Positions 8,414-16,638 of a stretch of DNA of 64,000 bases are shown here, one piece after another. The notes below the pieces were generated by a model. That model saw only the letters and a program-made list of their open reading frames with translations, made no database searches and was not told the origin of the DNA. The DNA is from Mesorhizobium sp. WSM4904 (GTDB lineage Bacteria; Pseudomonadota; Alphaproteobacteria; Rhizobiales; Rhizobiaceae). The stretch covers positions 2,613,001-2,677,000 of the forward strand of contig NZ_CP121354.1 in assembly GCF_029674545.1 (NCBI RefSeq), written 5' to 3'. Position 1 is the first letter of the stretch; every line of letters begins with the position of its first letter. Both the position numbers and the translations under genes were made by a program.

Positions 8414-10197
8414 CGGATTTCAGGTCGATCTCCCTGGTCAAGTCGAACCGGCCGCAATTCACCGATATCGAGGGGCTGGCGGCGATGGTCGGCCAGGGCG
8501 ATGCCTTCGGCGTCGGCGGTCATCATTTCGCCCGGCTGCCGGTCGCATTGCTGCGCGCGATCGCCGGGTCCGGCATCAAGGACCTGCGCTACGTCTCCTG
8601 GGCCGGCGGGTTGCCGCTCGAGCTGCTGCTCGAAGTGGATGCGGTGGCGGAAATCGACCTCTGCTTTTCCAGCCTCGATATCTTCGGGCTGCCGCCGAGG
8701 TTCCGCGCGGTTGCCGAGAGCGGTGCGATCCCCGTTCGCGACTGGACGGCCCTGGCCATGATCCAGGCGCTGCGGGCGGCGCAGCAGAACCTGCCGTCGA
8801 TGCCGTTCCAGCTTCCTCAAGGGTCCGACATGCTGGCGCGCATGCCGGGTGCGATCGCCAGGCCCGATCCGGTTGCCGGGACCGATACCGGATTTGTTCC
8901 GCCGCTGAGGCTCGATACGTTCGTCGTTCACGCCCAGCGCGCCGATGAAAGCGGCAATGTCGAGATCATCGGGCCGCGGGCGCTGGATTTCGCCATGGCG
9001 GGCGCTGCGCGGCAAGTGCTGGTCACGGTCGAGGAGATCGTACCGGTCGGGGCGCTGCGGCAGGACGGCCGCCAGAGCATCCTCACCCGCAATCAGGTTT
9101 CGGCGATTGCCCTGGCGCCGGGCGGCGCCTACCCGGCCTCGTGCCTGCCATTCTACGTCACGGACTATCAGGCGCTGTCGGAGGCATTCGCGGCCAAGGA
9201 GGCTGCCTTGTCGGACAGGCTCCGCCCGCCTTTGGACGGCCCGCCGGAGCGGCTTCGAAAAGCGGCGAAAGTCAGCGCCGAGACAGTGCTGGCGATGCCG
9301 GCGCTCGCTCAGGGCAATAGACAAGCATCTGTCGACGAGATCATTGCCGCGCGCATCGCCGCCGAACTCGACAATGAGAGCTTTGCCAGCGCCGGCGCGG
9401 TATCGCCGCTCGCCAACGTCGCCTATCGTCTGGCCAAGGCGACGCATGCTCCGGACATGATCGTCGCGACGATGAGCTGCGGCCATCTCGACATTGCGCC
9501 GAGCCCGATGGTGCTGTCGCTGATCGAAAGCCTCGATTGCGAGACGGCGGTTGCGCATGCCGGCGGCGACGACACCTACTTGACCTACTACCAGGCGGGC
9601 GCGGTGACGCATGAGATCGTCGGCGCGGCACAGGTCGACCGGCGCGGGCGCGTCAACAGCATCGCGCTGCGCAAACCGAGCGGGGGCCCGCTGCGGCTGC
9701 CAGGGCAAGGCGGCATGGCCGACGTCGCCAACATGCATCGCGACTACCTGCTCTACGTTCCCCGTCACTCGGTCCAGTCGTTGGTCGATGAGGTCGAGAT
9801 CGCGAGCTCGGCCCGCGGGCTGCTCACGCCTGCAGAACGCGACCCGATGGGTTATCGCACCGGCAAGGCGCTGGTCTTTACCGATCTCTGCGTCTTCAGG
9901 CTCGACCAGATATCGCGGGAATTGATCGTCATCGAAACCATGCCGGGCGTTACGCGCCAGCAGGTCTGCGACGCCACCGGATTTGCCGTGACCTTCGATG
10001 CCGATTGCCGCGAGGTGCCGATGCCGTCCAGCGATACGCTCGTTGCCTTGCGAAACCGCGTCGACCCGCTTGGTCTGCGCCGTCTCGAATTCGTCAGTGC
10101 GAAGGAGCGCGGCGCGCTGATCGCCGAGATCCTCGCCGCCGATCGCGCCATGGTCGATCGCTGCATCGCCGCGCAGCGATCGCCCGCCGCGAGCTGA
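8410..10197 (+). CDS. Family I CoA-transferase, fused alpha and beta subunits
   Basis: This 595-residue protein starts with GTG at 8410, overlapping the previous stop. The N-terminal half (about 1-270) resembles the A subunit of glutaconate/3-oxoacid CoA-transferases (GVGGHHFARLPVALLRAI, then a GLPPRFRAVAESG segment). The C-terminal half (about 320-590) resembles the B subunit (SCGHLDIAPSPMVLSLIESL, GGDDTYLTYYQAGAVTHEIVG, LPGQGGMADVANMHRDYL). The usual two-subunit enzyme is thus one chain. It is the second CoA-transferase of this operon, so the pathway probably loads and unloads CoA at different points. Acyl substrates are unknown. Confidence 0.8.
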   Translation: MTDFRSISLVKSNRPQFTDIEGLAAMVGQGDAFGVGGHHFARLPVALLRAIAGSGIKDLRYVSWAGGLPLELLLEVDAVAEIDLCFSSLDIFGLPPRFRAVAESGAIPVRDWTALAMIQALRAAQQNLPSMPFQLPQGSDMLARMPGAIARPDPVAGTDTGFVPPLRLDTFVVHAQRADESGNVEIIGPRALDFAMAGAARQVLVTVEEIVPVGALRQDGRQSILTRNQVSAIALAPGGAYPASCLPFYVTDYQALSEAFAAKEAALSDRLRPPLDGPPERLRKAAKVSAETVLAMPALAQGNRQASVDEIIAARIAAELDNESFASAGAVSPLANVAYRLAKATHAPDMIVATMSCGHLDIAPSPMVLSLIESLDCETAVAHAGGDDTYLTYYQAGAVTHEIVGAAQVDRRGRVNSIALRKPSGGPLRLPGQGGMADVANMHRDYLLYVPRHSVQSLVDEVEIASSARGLLTPAERDPMGYRTGKALVFTDLCVFRLDQISRELIVIETMPGVTRQQVCDATGFAVTFDADCREVPMPSSDTLVALRNRVDPLGLRRLEFVSAKERGALIAEILAADRAMVDRCIAAQRSPAAS

Positions 10198-10207
10198 GGA
10201 GCGTTTC

Positions 10208-11044
10208 ATGGCCAAACCGTTGCTCGACATGTCCGCCGCGCGCGTCTTCTTCGACGGCATCTTCAGCAATCCGCGCGTCGCCCATCCGGAGGGTGTGGCC
10301 GTCCACCGCGATGGCTCGATCTGGTGCGGCACCGAAACCGGCGATCTCCTGCGGTTCGCCGCCGATGGCAGTTCGGTCGAGCGCATGGGCGGCACGGACG
10401 GCTTTCTGCTCGGCATCGCCTTCGACAGTGCCGGCAACTGTTTTGCCTGCGATCTCAGGCATGCCGCGATCTTTCGTTGGGACGCCGCGACGGGTCGAAT
10501 GGAACGTTTCGCTGCCGCGGGCATCCGCGTGCCCAACTATCCGGTTGTCGATGAGGCGAGAGGCTGGCTCTTCGTTTCCGACAGTGTCGGCGAGGACAAC
10601 CGCTCGGGCATCTTCCGCTACGACCTCGAGACGGGCGAGGGCGGTCTGTGGTGCCGGGAGGCCATGTCCTTCGCCAACGGCATGGCCATGGCGCCGGACG
10701 GCAACGGCCTTTACGTGGTGGAAAGCGACGCGCCCTGCATCAGTCATGTGCCGATCCTCGGCGACGGCAGCGCAGGGGCTCGGCGGGTCGTCGTCGAAGA
10801 CGTGCGCAATGTTCCGGACGGCGTCGCCTTCGCGCCTGACGGCTCGCTGTTCATCTCATGTTATGAGCCAAGCCGGATCTATCGCTGGCGACAGGATCGA
10901 GGTCTCGAAGTGCTGATCGAGGATCCGGCGGCGACCACGCTGGCGCACCCCACCAACATCGCCTTCAAGGGCGACAAGCTCTACACCGCAAATCTCGGCC
11001 GCTGGCACATCACCGAGATCGATCTCACCGCAGTTCCAGGCTGA
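10208..11044 (+). CDS. SMP-30/gluconolactonase-family hydrolase
   Basis: This 278-residue six-bladed beta-propeller protein of the SMP-30/gluconolactonase/LRE family has repeated blades such as HPEGVAVHRDGSIWCGTETGDLLRF and NGMAMAPDGNGLYVVES. The ATG at 10208 follows GAGGAG. Enzymes of this family hydrolyse sugar lactones with a divalent metal. After the SDR oxidation step, opening a lactone to the free acid is the natural role, and that acid could be the CoA-transferase substrate. It is the last gene of the operon. Confidence 0.85.
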   Translation: MAKPLLDMSAARVFFDGIFSNPRVAHPEGVAVHRDGSIWCGTETGDLLRFAADGSSVERMGGTDGFLLGIAFDSAGNCFACDLRHAAIFRWDAATGRMERFAAAGIRVPNYPVVDEARGWLFVSDSVGEDNRSGIFRYDLETGEGGLWCREAMSFANGMAMAPDGNGLYVVESDAPCISHVPILGDGSAGARRVVVEDVRNVPDGVAFAPDGSLFISCYEPSRIYRWRQDRGLEVLIEDPAATTLAHPTNIAFKGDKLYTANLGRWHITEIDLTAVPG

Positions 11045-11125
11045 GCGGCCGGATTAACGTTGAGCCAGCAACCTATTTGAGATCGCGGAGAGAGTTTTGG
11101 TGGCGGAGGACCATTCTGGCCAAGA

Positions 11126-11160
11126 CCCACACCAGACAAGATAATCAAATTCGGTGTGGG
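11126..11160. other. Inverted repeat between the operon end and tRNA-Met
   Basis: CCCACACC at 11126-11133 pairs with GGTGTGGG at 11153-11160 around a 19-base AT-rich loop. It lies downstream of the reverse-strand tRNA gene and downstream of the forward operon, so it may end either transcript. No clear T-run is present on either strand, so the terminator role is weak. Confidence 0.35.
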
Positions 11161-11166
11161 ACGTGA

Positions 11167-11243
11167 TGGTAGCGGAGGAGGGACTTGAACCCCCGACCCC
11201 AGGATTATGATTCCCGTGCTCTAACCAACTGAGCTACTCCGCC
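11167..11243 (-). tRNA. tRNA-Met (CAT), elongator
   Basis: Read on the minus strand, the 77 bases fold as a complete cloverleaf with encoded CCA. The acceptor stem is GGCGGAG/CTCCGCT with a G-U end pair. The D-arm is AGCTCAGTTGGTTAGAGC. The anticodon arm is CGGGA-ATCATAA-TCCTG with anticodon CAT at plus-strand 11207-11209. The T-arm contains GGTTCAAGTCC. It lacks the three G-C pairs of an initiator anticodon stem. An Ile-CAT (lysidine) tRNA is possible but less likely. No integrase lies nearby. Confidence 0.93.
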
Positions 11244-11484
11244 AGGAGTGACGAAGAGGCTCGAAGAACCGCCCGGGATCGGGCAATTTCGAGGCATTCG
11301 CCAAGGTCGCGCGGATATAAGGTTGGCAGGGCAAACCTGTCAAGCTTGGATACGGCCGGCAAGTCGGCATAATCTCGTGCCCGAAAAAAGCTTTGCCTGA
11401 CAGACACTCAAGCGCATGCGTCGGGGTTGAGTTCGACGGGGCACGTCGTTATGTCTCGGCCATGAAATTCTAGAGTTTGAACGA

Positions 11485-12450
11485 ATGAAGCCGCGCATCG
11501 CAGTCCTCGGTTGCGGATACTGGGGCAGCAACCACATCCGCACCCTTAAGGCGCTCGGCGCGCTCCATGCCGTTTCCGACGTCAATCGCGCCCGCGCCGA
11601 AGGCTTTGCCAGCGAGCAGGACTGTGAGGCGATCGAGCCGGACAAGCTGTTCGAGCGCGCCGATGTCGACGCCATCGTCATGGCGCTGCCGCCGCAATTC
11701 CATGCCGACATGGCGGTGCGCGCCGTCGAGAGCGGCAAGGACGTGCTGGTGGAGAAGCCCATCGCGCTGACGGTCGCGGATGCCGAGCGCTCGGTGAAGG
11801 CTGCCGGGAAAAATGGCCGCGTCTTCATGGTCGGCCACGTACTGCGCTTCCATCCCGCCTTCGAGACGCTGAAAGCGCTGATCGACAACGGCGAACTCGG
11901 CGAGGTGCGCTATATCCATTCGCACCGGCTCGGCCTCGGCAAGTTCCACACCGAGAACGACGCGCTGTGGGACCTGGCGCCGCACGACCTCTCGATGATT
12001 CTCGCCATCACCGGCACCGAGCCGATCGAGGTCAGGGGCGAAGGCGCAGCGCTTCTCGACAATCTCAGCGACTTCGCGCATCTGCACATGCGTTTTCCAA
12101 ACGGCGTGCGCAGTCATCTCTTCGCCTCGCGGCTCAATCCCTATCGCGAGCGCCGGCTCACCGTGGTCGGCACCAAGGCGATGGCGGTGTTCGACGACGT
12201 CGAGCCCTGGGAGCGCAAGCTTGCCGTCTACCGCCACGCCGTCTGGCAGGACAGCGGCCAGTGGGCCTTCACCGCCAACGAGCCTTCTTACGTGGCGGTC
12301 GGCGAAGGCATGCCGCTGACACGCGAGCTCGCGCATTTCATGCAATGCATCGAGACACGCGCGGAACCGCGCACCGACGGCGAGGAAGCGATCCGGGTGC
12401 TGCGCATTCTCACCGCGGGCACGGTGACGCATAGCGGCTCGCCGGACTGA
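11485..12450 (+). CDS. Gfo/Idh/MocA-family oxidoreductase
   Basis: This is a 321-residue NAD(P)-dependent oxidoreductase. The N-terminal Rossmann motif is VLGCGYWGSNH, and the family motif VEKPIALT follows near residue 90. The C-terminal half carries the GHVLRFHPAFETLK and HDLSMIL segments, where the conserved His of the family lies. Relatives act on UDP-sugars, inositols or amino-sugars. The closest pattern resembles sugar-nucleotide dehydrogenases such as the WlbA class, but the substrate is not readable. It is monocistronic, about 50 bp upstream of the convergent mnmA end. Confidence 0.88.
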   Translation: MKPRIAVLGCGYWGSNHIRTLKALGALHAVSDVNRARAEGFASEQDCEAIEPDKLFERADVDAIVMALPPQFHADMAVRAVESGKDVLVEKPIALTVADAERSVKAAGKNGRVFMVGHVLRFHPAFETLKALIDNGELGEVRYIHSHRLGLGKFHTENDALWDLAPHDLSMILAITGTEPIEVRGEGAALLDNLSDFAHLHMRFPNGVRSHLFASRLNPYRERRLTVVGTKAMAVFDDVEPWERKLAVYRHAVWQDSGQWAFTANEPSYVAVGEGMPLTRELAHFMQCIETRAEPRTDGEEAIRVLRILTAGTVTHSGSPD

Positions 12451-12505
12451 GCAATCCGCAAGGACAATCCTGACCTGAAGCGCCCGATTGGTCGAAGGGT
12501 ACCGG

Positions 12506-13696
12506 CTACTCGGCGGGGATGCGCGCGGGCCGTTGCGCAAGCCTGGACAGCATCGCCTCGGCCTCGGCGCCGCGCTCGGAGCGCTCGATGAAGCCGCCGC
12601 CGTAGACTCGCGCCTCGTTGCCGTCGTCGGAATAGAGCACGCAGGCCTGTCCGGGCGCGATGCCGGATTCGCCGTCGACCAGCTCGACCGAGGTCACGCC
12701 GTCGTGGTGATGCAGCACGGCAGGGCGCGGCGGCCTGGTCGAACGGACTTTCGCGAAAAGCTCGATCCCGCCTTCAGGGACGTCCGAGAGGGGGCCGTCG
12801 CCAAGCCAATTCATGTTGCGCAGATAAATCTTGTGCGTCTCCAGCGCCTCGCGCGGGCCGACCACCACGCGCGCCCGGTCGGCGTCGAGATGGACGACAT
12901 AAAGCGGCTCGCCGGAGGCGATGCCGATGCCGCGGCGCTGGCCGATCGTATAGCGCAGGATGCCTTCATGGCGGCCGAGCACGCGGCCGTCGATATGGAC
13001 GATGTCGCCCGGATTGGCGGCCGCCGGCTTCAGCTTGGCGATGATGTCGGAATACTTGCCCTGCGGCACGAAGCAGATGTCCTGGCTGTCCTGCTTGGCG
13101 GCGACGGTCAGCCCCATCTCCTCGGCGATCGCCCGCACCTGCGGCTTGGAGAGACCGCCGAGCGGGAAGCGCAGATAGTCGATCTGCGCCTGTGTGGTGG
13201 CAAACAGGAAATAGCTCTGGTCGCGGTCGGCGTCGACCGGCCGGTAGAGCGCGCGATGCGCACCATTGGCGCGCGAGCGGATGTAGTGGCCGGTGGCCAA
13301 AGCGTCGGCGCCGAGATCCTGCGCGGTGGCCAAAAGGTCGGCGAACTTGACCGTCTGGTTGCAGGAGACGCAGGGGATGGGCGTTTCGCCGGCGACATAG
13401 CTCTCGGCGAAGGGATCGATGACCGCCTTGCGGAAGCGCTCTTCATAGTCGAGCACGTAGTGCGGGATGCCGAGCGTCTCGGAAACGCGGCGGGCATCGT
13501 CGATGTCCTGGCCGGCGCAGCAGGAGCCGGCCCGGTGCGTCGCCGCGCCATGGTCGTAAAGCTGCAGGGTAACGCCGACGACGTCATAGCCTTCGCGCTT
13601 CAGGATGCCGGCAACGACCGACGAATCAACACCGCCCGACATGGCGACGACGACGCGGGTGTTTTCTGGGCGTCCGGGGAGATCGAGGCTGTTCAT
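12506..13696 (-). CDS. mnmA: tRNA-specific 2-thiouridylase MnmA
   Basis: This 396-residue enzyme thiolates U34 of tRNA-Lys/Glu/Gln. The PP-loop ATP-binding motif [13 protein letters not shown] is near residue 20. The catalytic Cys lies in [17 protein letters not shown] and the second active Cys in [13 protein letters not shown]. The C-terminal beta-barrel domain is complete. The ATG at 13696 is preferred to an in-frame TTG at 13729, which lies in a region without a clear ribosome-binding site. It is on the opposite strand to its neighbours and is a housekeeping gene. Confidence 0.96.
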   Translation of the reverse strand: MNSLDLPGRPENTRVVVAMSGGVDSSVVAGILKREGYDVVGVTLQLYDHGAATHRAGSCCAGQDIDDARRVSETLGIPHYVLDYEERFRKAVIDPFAESYVAGETPIPCVSCNQTVKFADLLATAQDLGADALATGHYIRSRANGAHRALYRPVDADRDQSYFLFATTQAQIDYLRFPLGGLSKPQVRAIAEEMGLTVAAKQDSQDICFVPQGKYSDIIAKLKPAAANPGDIVHIDGRVLGRHEGILRYTIGQRRGIGIASGEPLYVVHLDADRARVVVGPREALETHKIYLRNMNWLGDGPLSDVPEGGIELFAKVRSTRPPRPAVLHHHDGVTSVELVDGESGIAPGQACVLYSDDGNEARVYGGGFIERSERGAEAEAMLSRLAQRPARIPAE

Positions 13697-13873
13697 GGTT
13701 CTTTCAATCTGCGTGGCGCTGGCTGCCAATGGCCGGAATATAGGTCAAGCGCACCGGCTGCGCCAGCTTGCCTCCCCAAGCGATCTTTTCGGCGATTTTT
13801 CCCGGCAAAATCAGGGCCGGTACCGCGATTGTTTCAAATGCCGAGCAAAAACCTAACGTGACGTTCACGATCC

Positions 13874-13910
13874 TTACCTAGTCATTAGGGTTCGCTTAGG
13901 CAATTTTTAA
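13874..13910 (+). promoter_or_regulatory. Phased array of four TTA half-sites upstream of sciP (candidate CtrA sites)
   Basis: TTAC at 13874, TTAG at 13885, TTAG at 13896 and TTAA at 13907 are spaced exactly 11 bases apart, so each neighbouring pair fits the TTAA-N7-TTAA layout of CtrA boxes with mismatches. The array ends 56 bases before the sciP start. CtrA activates sciP in Caulobacter, so this is a plausible CtrA-binding array. The individual matches are imperfect. Confidence 0.55.
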
Positions 13911-13966
13911 AGCTGTGGCGGTACTGTGGCGGGGATTGGGTCTTTGAGTTTTTAGTAGAGAGTACG

Positions 13967-14242
13967 ATGACCGATCTGGTTAGACCTAGAGTCAAATACG
14001 TTATCGGGCCTGACGGCAGCCCTCTCACGATAGCCGATCTGCCGCCGACGAATACACGGCGCTGGGTTATCCGGCGCAAGGCGGAAGTGGTAGCGGCGGT
14101 TCGCGGCGGACTGCTCAGCCTGGAAGAGGCCTGCCAGCGCTACAAGCTCACCACCGAGGAATTTCTCTCCTGGCAGGCATCGATCGACGAATATGGCCTC
14201 GCCGGGCTGCGCACGACGCGGATCCAGCAATACCGGCACTAG
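13967..14242 (+). CDS. sciP: SciP, DUF1153 inhibitor of CtrA-dependent transcription
   Basis: This is a 91-residue protein of the DUF1153 family. In Caulobacter, SciP binds CtrA (and DNA) and stops CtrA activating its promoters in swarmer cells. The whole family pattern is visible: RVKYVIGPDGSPLT, the NTRRWVIRRKAEVVAAVRGG segment and the helix-turn-helix LSLEEACQRYKLTTEEFLSWQ. The length is normal for the family. It lies about 2.4 kb from ctrA. A perfect 12-bp terminator follows. The upstream 270 bases hold the phased TTA array. Confidence 0.93.
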   Translation: MTDLVRPRVKYVIGPDGSPLTIADLPPTNTRRWVIRRKAEVVAAVRGGLLSLEEACQRYKLTTEEFLSWQASIDEYGLAGLRTTRIQQYRH

Positions 14243-14261
14243 ACACCGGCTGTCGGAGACA

Positions 14262-14294
14262 GAAAGGGCGCGGAATTCCGCGCCCTTTCATTTT
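14262..14294. terminator. Bidirectional terminator between sciP and the quinone oxidoreductase gene
   Basis: A perfect 12-bp stem, GAAAGGGCGCGG at 14262-14273 with CCGCGCCCTTTC at 14278-14289, closes an AATT tetraloop. Plus-strand T-rich sequence follows and an A-bearing flank lies on the other side. It sits between two convergent genes and can serve both. Confidence 0.88.
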
Positions 14295-14310
14295 CCGGAG
14301 AGTCCTTCGC

Positions 14311-15237
14311 TCAGACCGTGAGCACGACCTTGCCGATCGGTCGGGTGGCGAGAAAGGCGTGGGCGGCGCCCGCCTGATCGAGCGGGAAAGCCTTCGCGAC
14401 GTGGGGCGACAGCTTCTTGGCGTCGACCAGCCTGGCGAGTTCGACAAGGCCTTCGCGGTCGGGCGTCACCGACATCCGCTCGACGCGGATGTTGCGCTCC
14501 TTTGCCTTCGCTCTCGCGGCATCGGGCACATTGAGCAGCGACACCAGCACGCCGCCATCTCGCAGCACTTTCAGCGACGCTTCGGCATGATCGCCGCCGA
14601 CGGTCTCCAGCACCAGGTCGAAATTGCCGACCGCCCCGGTGAAATCCTTGCTGGTGTAGTCGATCACCTCGTCGGCACCGAGCGAGCGAACGAAATCAAG
14701 CTTGTCCGGACTGGCGGTCGAGACGACATGAGCGCCAAGCGCCTTGGCGATCTGCACCGCCAGATGGCCCACGCCGCCGGCGCCGGCATGGATCAGCGCG
14801 CGCTGGCCGGACTGAATGCGGCCGTGGCGAACAAGGCCTTGCCAAGCGGTGAGGCCGGCGAGCGGCAGCGCTGCCGCATGGACATGATCGATGCCGGCGG
14901 GCTTGATGGCGATCTCGGCCGCTGGTGCTGCCGCGAGTTCGGCATAGGCTCCGGCCTGTTTGGGAAAGCGCGGCATACCGAACACCTCGTCGCCGGCCTC
15001 GAAGGCGCTCACGCCGGCGCCCACTGCCTCGACGGTTCCGGAAATGTCCCAGCCGAGAATGAAAGGCGGCTCGCCAAGCAGCGGATAAAAGCCGCCGCGC
15101 ACGGCGCCGTCGACAGGGTTTATACCGGCTGCCTTGACGCGAACCAGCACTTCGCCAGCCGCCGGCCAGGGATCGGGCTGTCCGGCGACGAAAAGGACGT
15201 CGGGTCCACCGACGGAGTTCTGGATAACGGCACGCAT
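14311..15237 (-). CDS. NADP-dependent zinc-less alcohol dehydrogenase/quinone oxidoreductase
   Basis: This 308-residue MDR-superfamily protein is of the quinone-oxidoreductase type. The N-terminal domain has VRVKAAGINPVDGAVRGG, and the nucleotide-binding motif is HAGAGGVGHLAVQIAKALGA. It lacks the zinc-binding cysteines of alcohol dehydrogenases. The ATG at 15237 follows a strong AGGAGG. It is divergent from an HxlR regulator 90 bases away, an arrangement typical of redox- or electrophile-responsive quinone reductases. It is probably induced through that regulator. Confidence 0.9.
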   Translation of the reverse strand: MRAVIQNSVGGPDVLFVAGQPDPWPAAGEVLVRVKAAGINPVDGAVRGGFYPLLGEPPFILGWDISGTVEAVGAGVSAFEAGDEVFGMPRFPKQAGAYAELAAAPAAEIAIKPAGIDHVHAAALPLAGLTAWQGLVRHGRIQSGQRALIHAGAGGVGHLAVQIAKALGAHVVSTASPDKLDFVRSLGADEVIDYTSKDFTGAVGNFDLVLETVGGDHAEASLKVLRDGGVLVSLLNVPDAARAKAKERNIRVERMSVTPDREGLVELARLVDAKKLSPHVAKAFPLDQAGAAHAFLATRPIGKVVLTV

Positions 15238-15290
15238 AAAGACCTCCTGTTCGATTGATGTGTCGCTATCATTTGGAGAGTAATATTCCC

Positions 15291-15324
15291 TTGTCCAGTA
15301 TGTACCTTTTCGATATATAGGCAC
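15291..15324 (+). promoter_or_regulatory. Promoter and overlapping inverted repeat of the HxlR gene
   Basis: A sigma70-like pair, TTGTCC at 15291-15296 and TATATA at 15314-15319 with a 17-base spacer, stands just before the HxlR-type start at 15328. An imperfect inverted repeat, GTACCT (15302-15307) and AGGCAC (15319-15324, 5 of 6 matching), overlaps the -10. This suits autoregulation by the HxlR protein. The operator is inferred from position. Confidence 0.5.
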
Positions 15325-15327
15325 CTT

Positions 15328-15729
15328 ATGGATAGTAAAGACGCTCCCTTTGGCTATGACGCCTTCCGGCGCACCTGCCCGTCGCATACCGTGCTCGAGA
15401 TGCTGGCCAGCAAATGGGTCTACCTAACCGTTTGCGCGCTCCGGCGCGGCCGGATGCGCAATGGCGAGCTGGCGCGCAAGCTCGAAGGCATCACGCCGAA
15501 GATGCTGACCCAGACGTTGCGTGTACTGGAGCGCGACGGCCTTGTCCGGCGCGAGATCTATGCGGTCATTCCGCCGCGGGTCGAGTATGAGCTGACCGAA
15601 CTTGGCCAAAACCTGGCGGGATCGCTCAGTCAGATCCGCTCCTGGGCGGAAGAGCATGCGCCCGACATCAAGGATGCCCGTGCCAGGGCATCGGCGAATC
15701 ATCGGGACGATATGGCGATTCAGCCTTGA
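15328..15729 (+). CDS. HxlR-family transcriptional regulator
   Basis: This 133-residue winged-helix regulator has the HxlR pattern: CPSHTVLEMLASKWVYLTVCALRRGRMRNGELARKLEGITPKMLTQTLRVLERDGLV, then REIYAVIPPRVEYELTELG. Cys-16, at the N-terminal end of the first helix, is the position used for thiol sensing in YodB/HypR-type members. Cys-31 is also present. It is divergent from the quinone oxidoreductase and probably represses that gene and itself. The inducer is likely a quinone, aldehyde or disulfide stress, by analogy only. Confidence 0.9.
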   Translation: MDSKDAPFGYDAFRRTCPSHTVLEMLASKWVYLTVCALRRGRMRNGELARKLEGITPKMLTQTLRVLERDGLVRREIYAVIPPRVEYELTELGQNLAGSLSQIRSWAEEHAPDIKDARARASANHRDDMAIQP

Positions 15730-15812
15730 ATTGAGAGCGCGGGCAGGATCTGTCCTGGCGCGGCTTCAGGGGCGATGCCGGAGGACCCCGGCGATAGCGG
15801 TACGCGCTCGGC

Positions 15813-16190
15813 TCAGCCGATCATGGCGCTGCGGCCGCCCGCTTCCGCGTCGCGGATCTTGCTGTCGCGCGATTCCAGCATCTCCGCCTTGGAAAGCTCC
15901 GCTTCAGCTTCGCCGAGTAATGATTCGGCCATGGTTCGCTGCTGGGCAAGGTCGCCCTGCGAATTCCTGAGGTTGTCGCGGCGCAGGCGTGCCGCCTTGG
16001 CGAAGGTCGGATAGGCAAAATGATTGATGTCGGTGATGCCGGCTTTTTTCTCTTCGGCGACGATCTGCGCCTCCAACTCGACGGCCATGCGTTCGAACTC
16101 GGCGATCATCATGTCCAGCTGCAACAGCTGGCGCCGCTTCTCATTCACCTGAAACTGCTTCAGTCGAACGAGGTTTTCACGTGACTTCAT
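15813..16190 (-). CDS. fliJ: FliJ-like flagellar export protein
   Basis: This 125-residue, almost entirely helical coiled-coil protein has the start MKSRENLVRLKQFQVNEKRRQ and long runs of charged heptads. The ATG at 16190 is chosen over extended in-frame starts because the FliJ-type sequence begins here. FliJ-type proteins escort flagellar export substrates and touch the FliI ATPase. A fliJ gene divergent from ctrA is a known rhizobial arrangement. Its upstream region is shared with ctrA, so it may be CtrA-controlled. The family assignment rests on pattern and context, since coiled coils are low in information. Confidence 0.75.
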   Translation of the reverse strand: MKSRENLVRLKQFQVNEKRRQLLQLDMMIAEFERMAVELEAQIVAEEKKAGITDINHFAYPTFAKAARLRRDNLRNSQGDLAQQRTMAESLLGEAEAELSKAEMLESRDSKIRDAEAGGRSAMIG

Positions 16191-16638
16191 GACTCGGTAC
16201 TCCGCAAAACGCACACCTGCATATCGTCCCATCGGCCTTGAAAGGCCCAAGCGTCGCCCGTTTCCCCCGGCTTTCCCCCTACTATAGGAAACAAAGCCCT
16301 AAAGATTTTTGCCGGCGGTAACCATTCGTTTACGGGCATTGTTAATCATACGGGCGAGGACTTAAGGCCGGGTAAAAATTCCGGCTGCGGCGGGAAGCGC
16401 GGCCTGCGAGTCTCTGGAGTCACTTAGGCTGGCTTATTAATGTGGTACATGAGCGATTTGGGTCCGTGATTCGTTATTAGATTCAAGTGGGTGTAGAAAG
16501 GGGTTAAAAAATCTGATATCGTGGTCGGCACGAAATTAGGATTTGTTAACCAGTCGGTGGCACCTTCTGTTCAGGCAATCACTGCTCCGGGTTCCGGACG
16601 GGTCGTGACGCGGTCCGGCAGCAGAAAAGGGGAATGAA
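16191..16638 (+). promoter_or_regulatory. ctrA/fliJ divergent regulatory region with four GANTC sites
   Basis: This 448-base region has no gene. Four GANTC (CcrM methylation) sites lie in 77 bases: GAGTC at 16408-16412 and 16417-16421, GATTC at 16468-16472 and 16480-16484. A candidate CtrA box, TTAA-N7-TAAA, is at 16362-16376, and other TTAA half-sites start at 16342, 16437, 16504 and 16546. In Caulobacter and rhizobia, ctrA promoters respond to methylation state and to CtrA itself. The GANTC sites are seen directly. The CtrA boxes are tentative. Confidence 0.7.

Noticed and set aside
11167..11243. tRNA-Met as an integration site
   Set aside because: No integrase, direct repeat of the tRNA 3' end or foreign-looking island lies beside it.
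12488..13861. 457-codon plus-strand frame opposite mnmA
   Set aside because: It is the antisense of a conserved housekeeping gene, without any protein motif.
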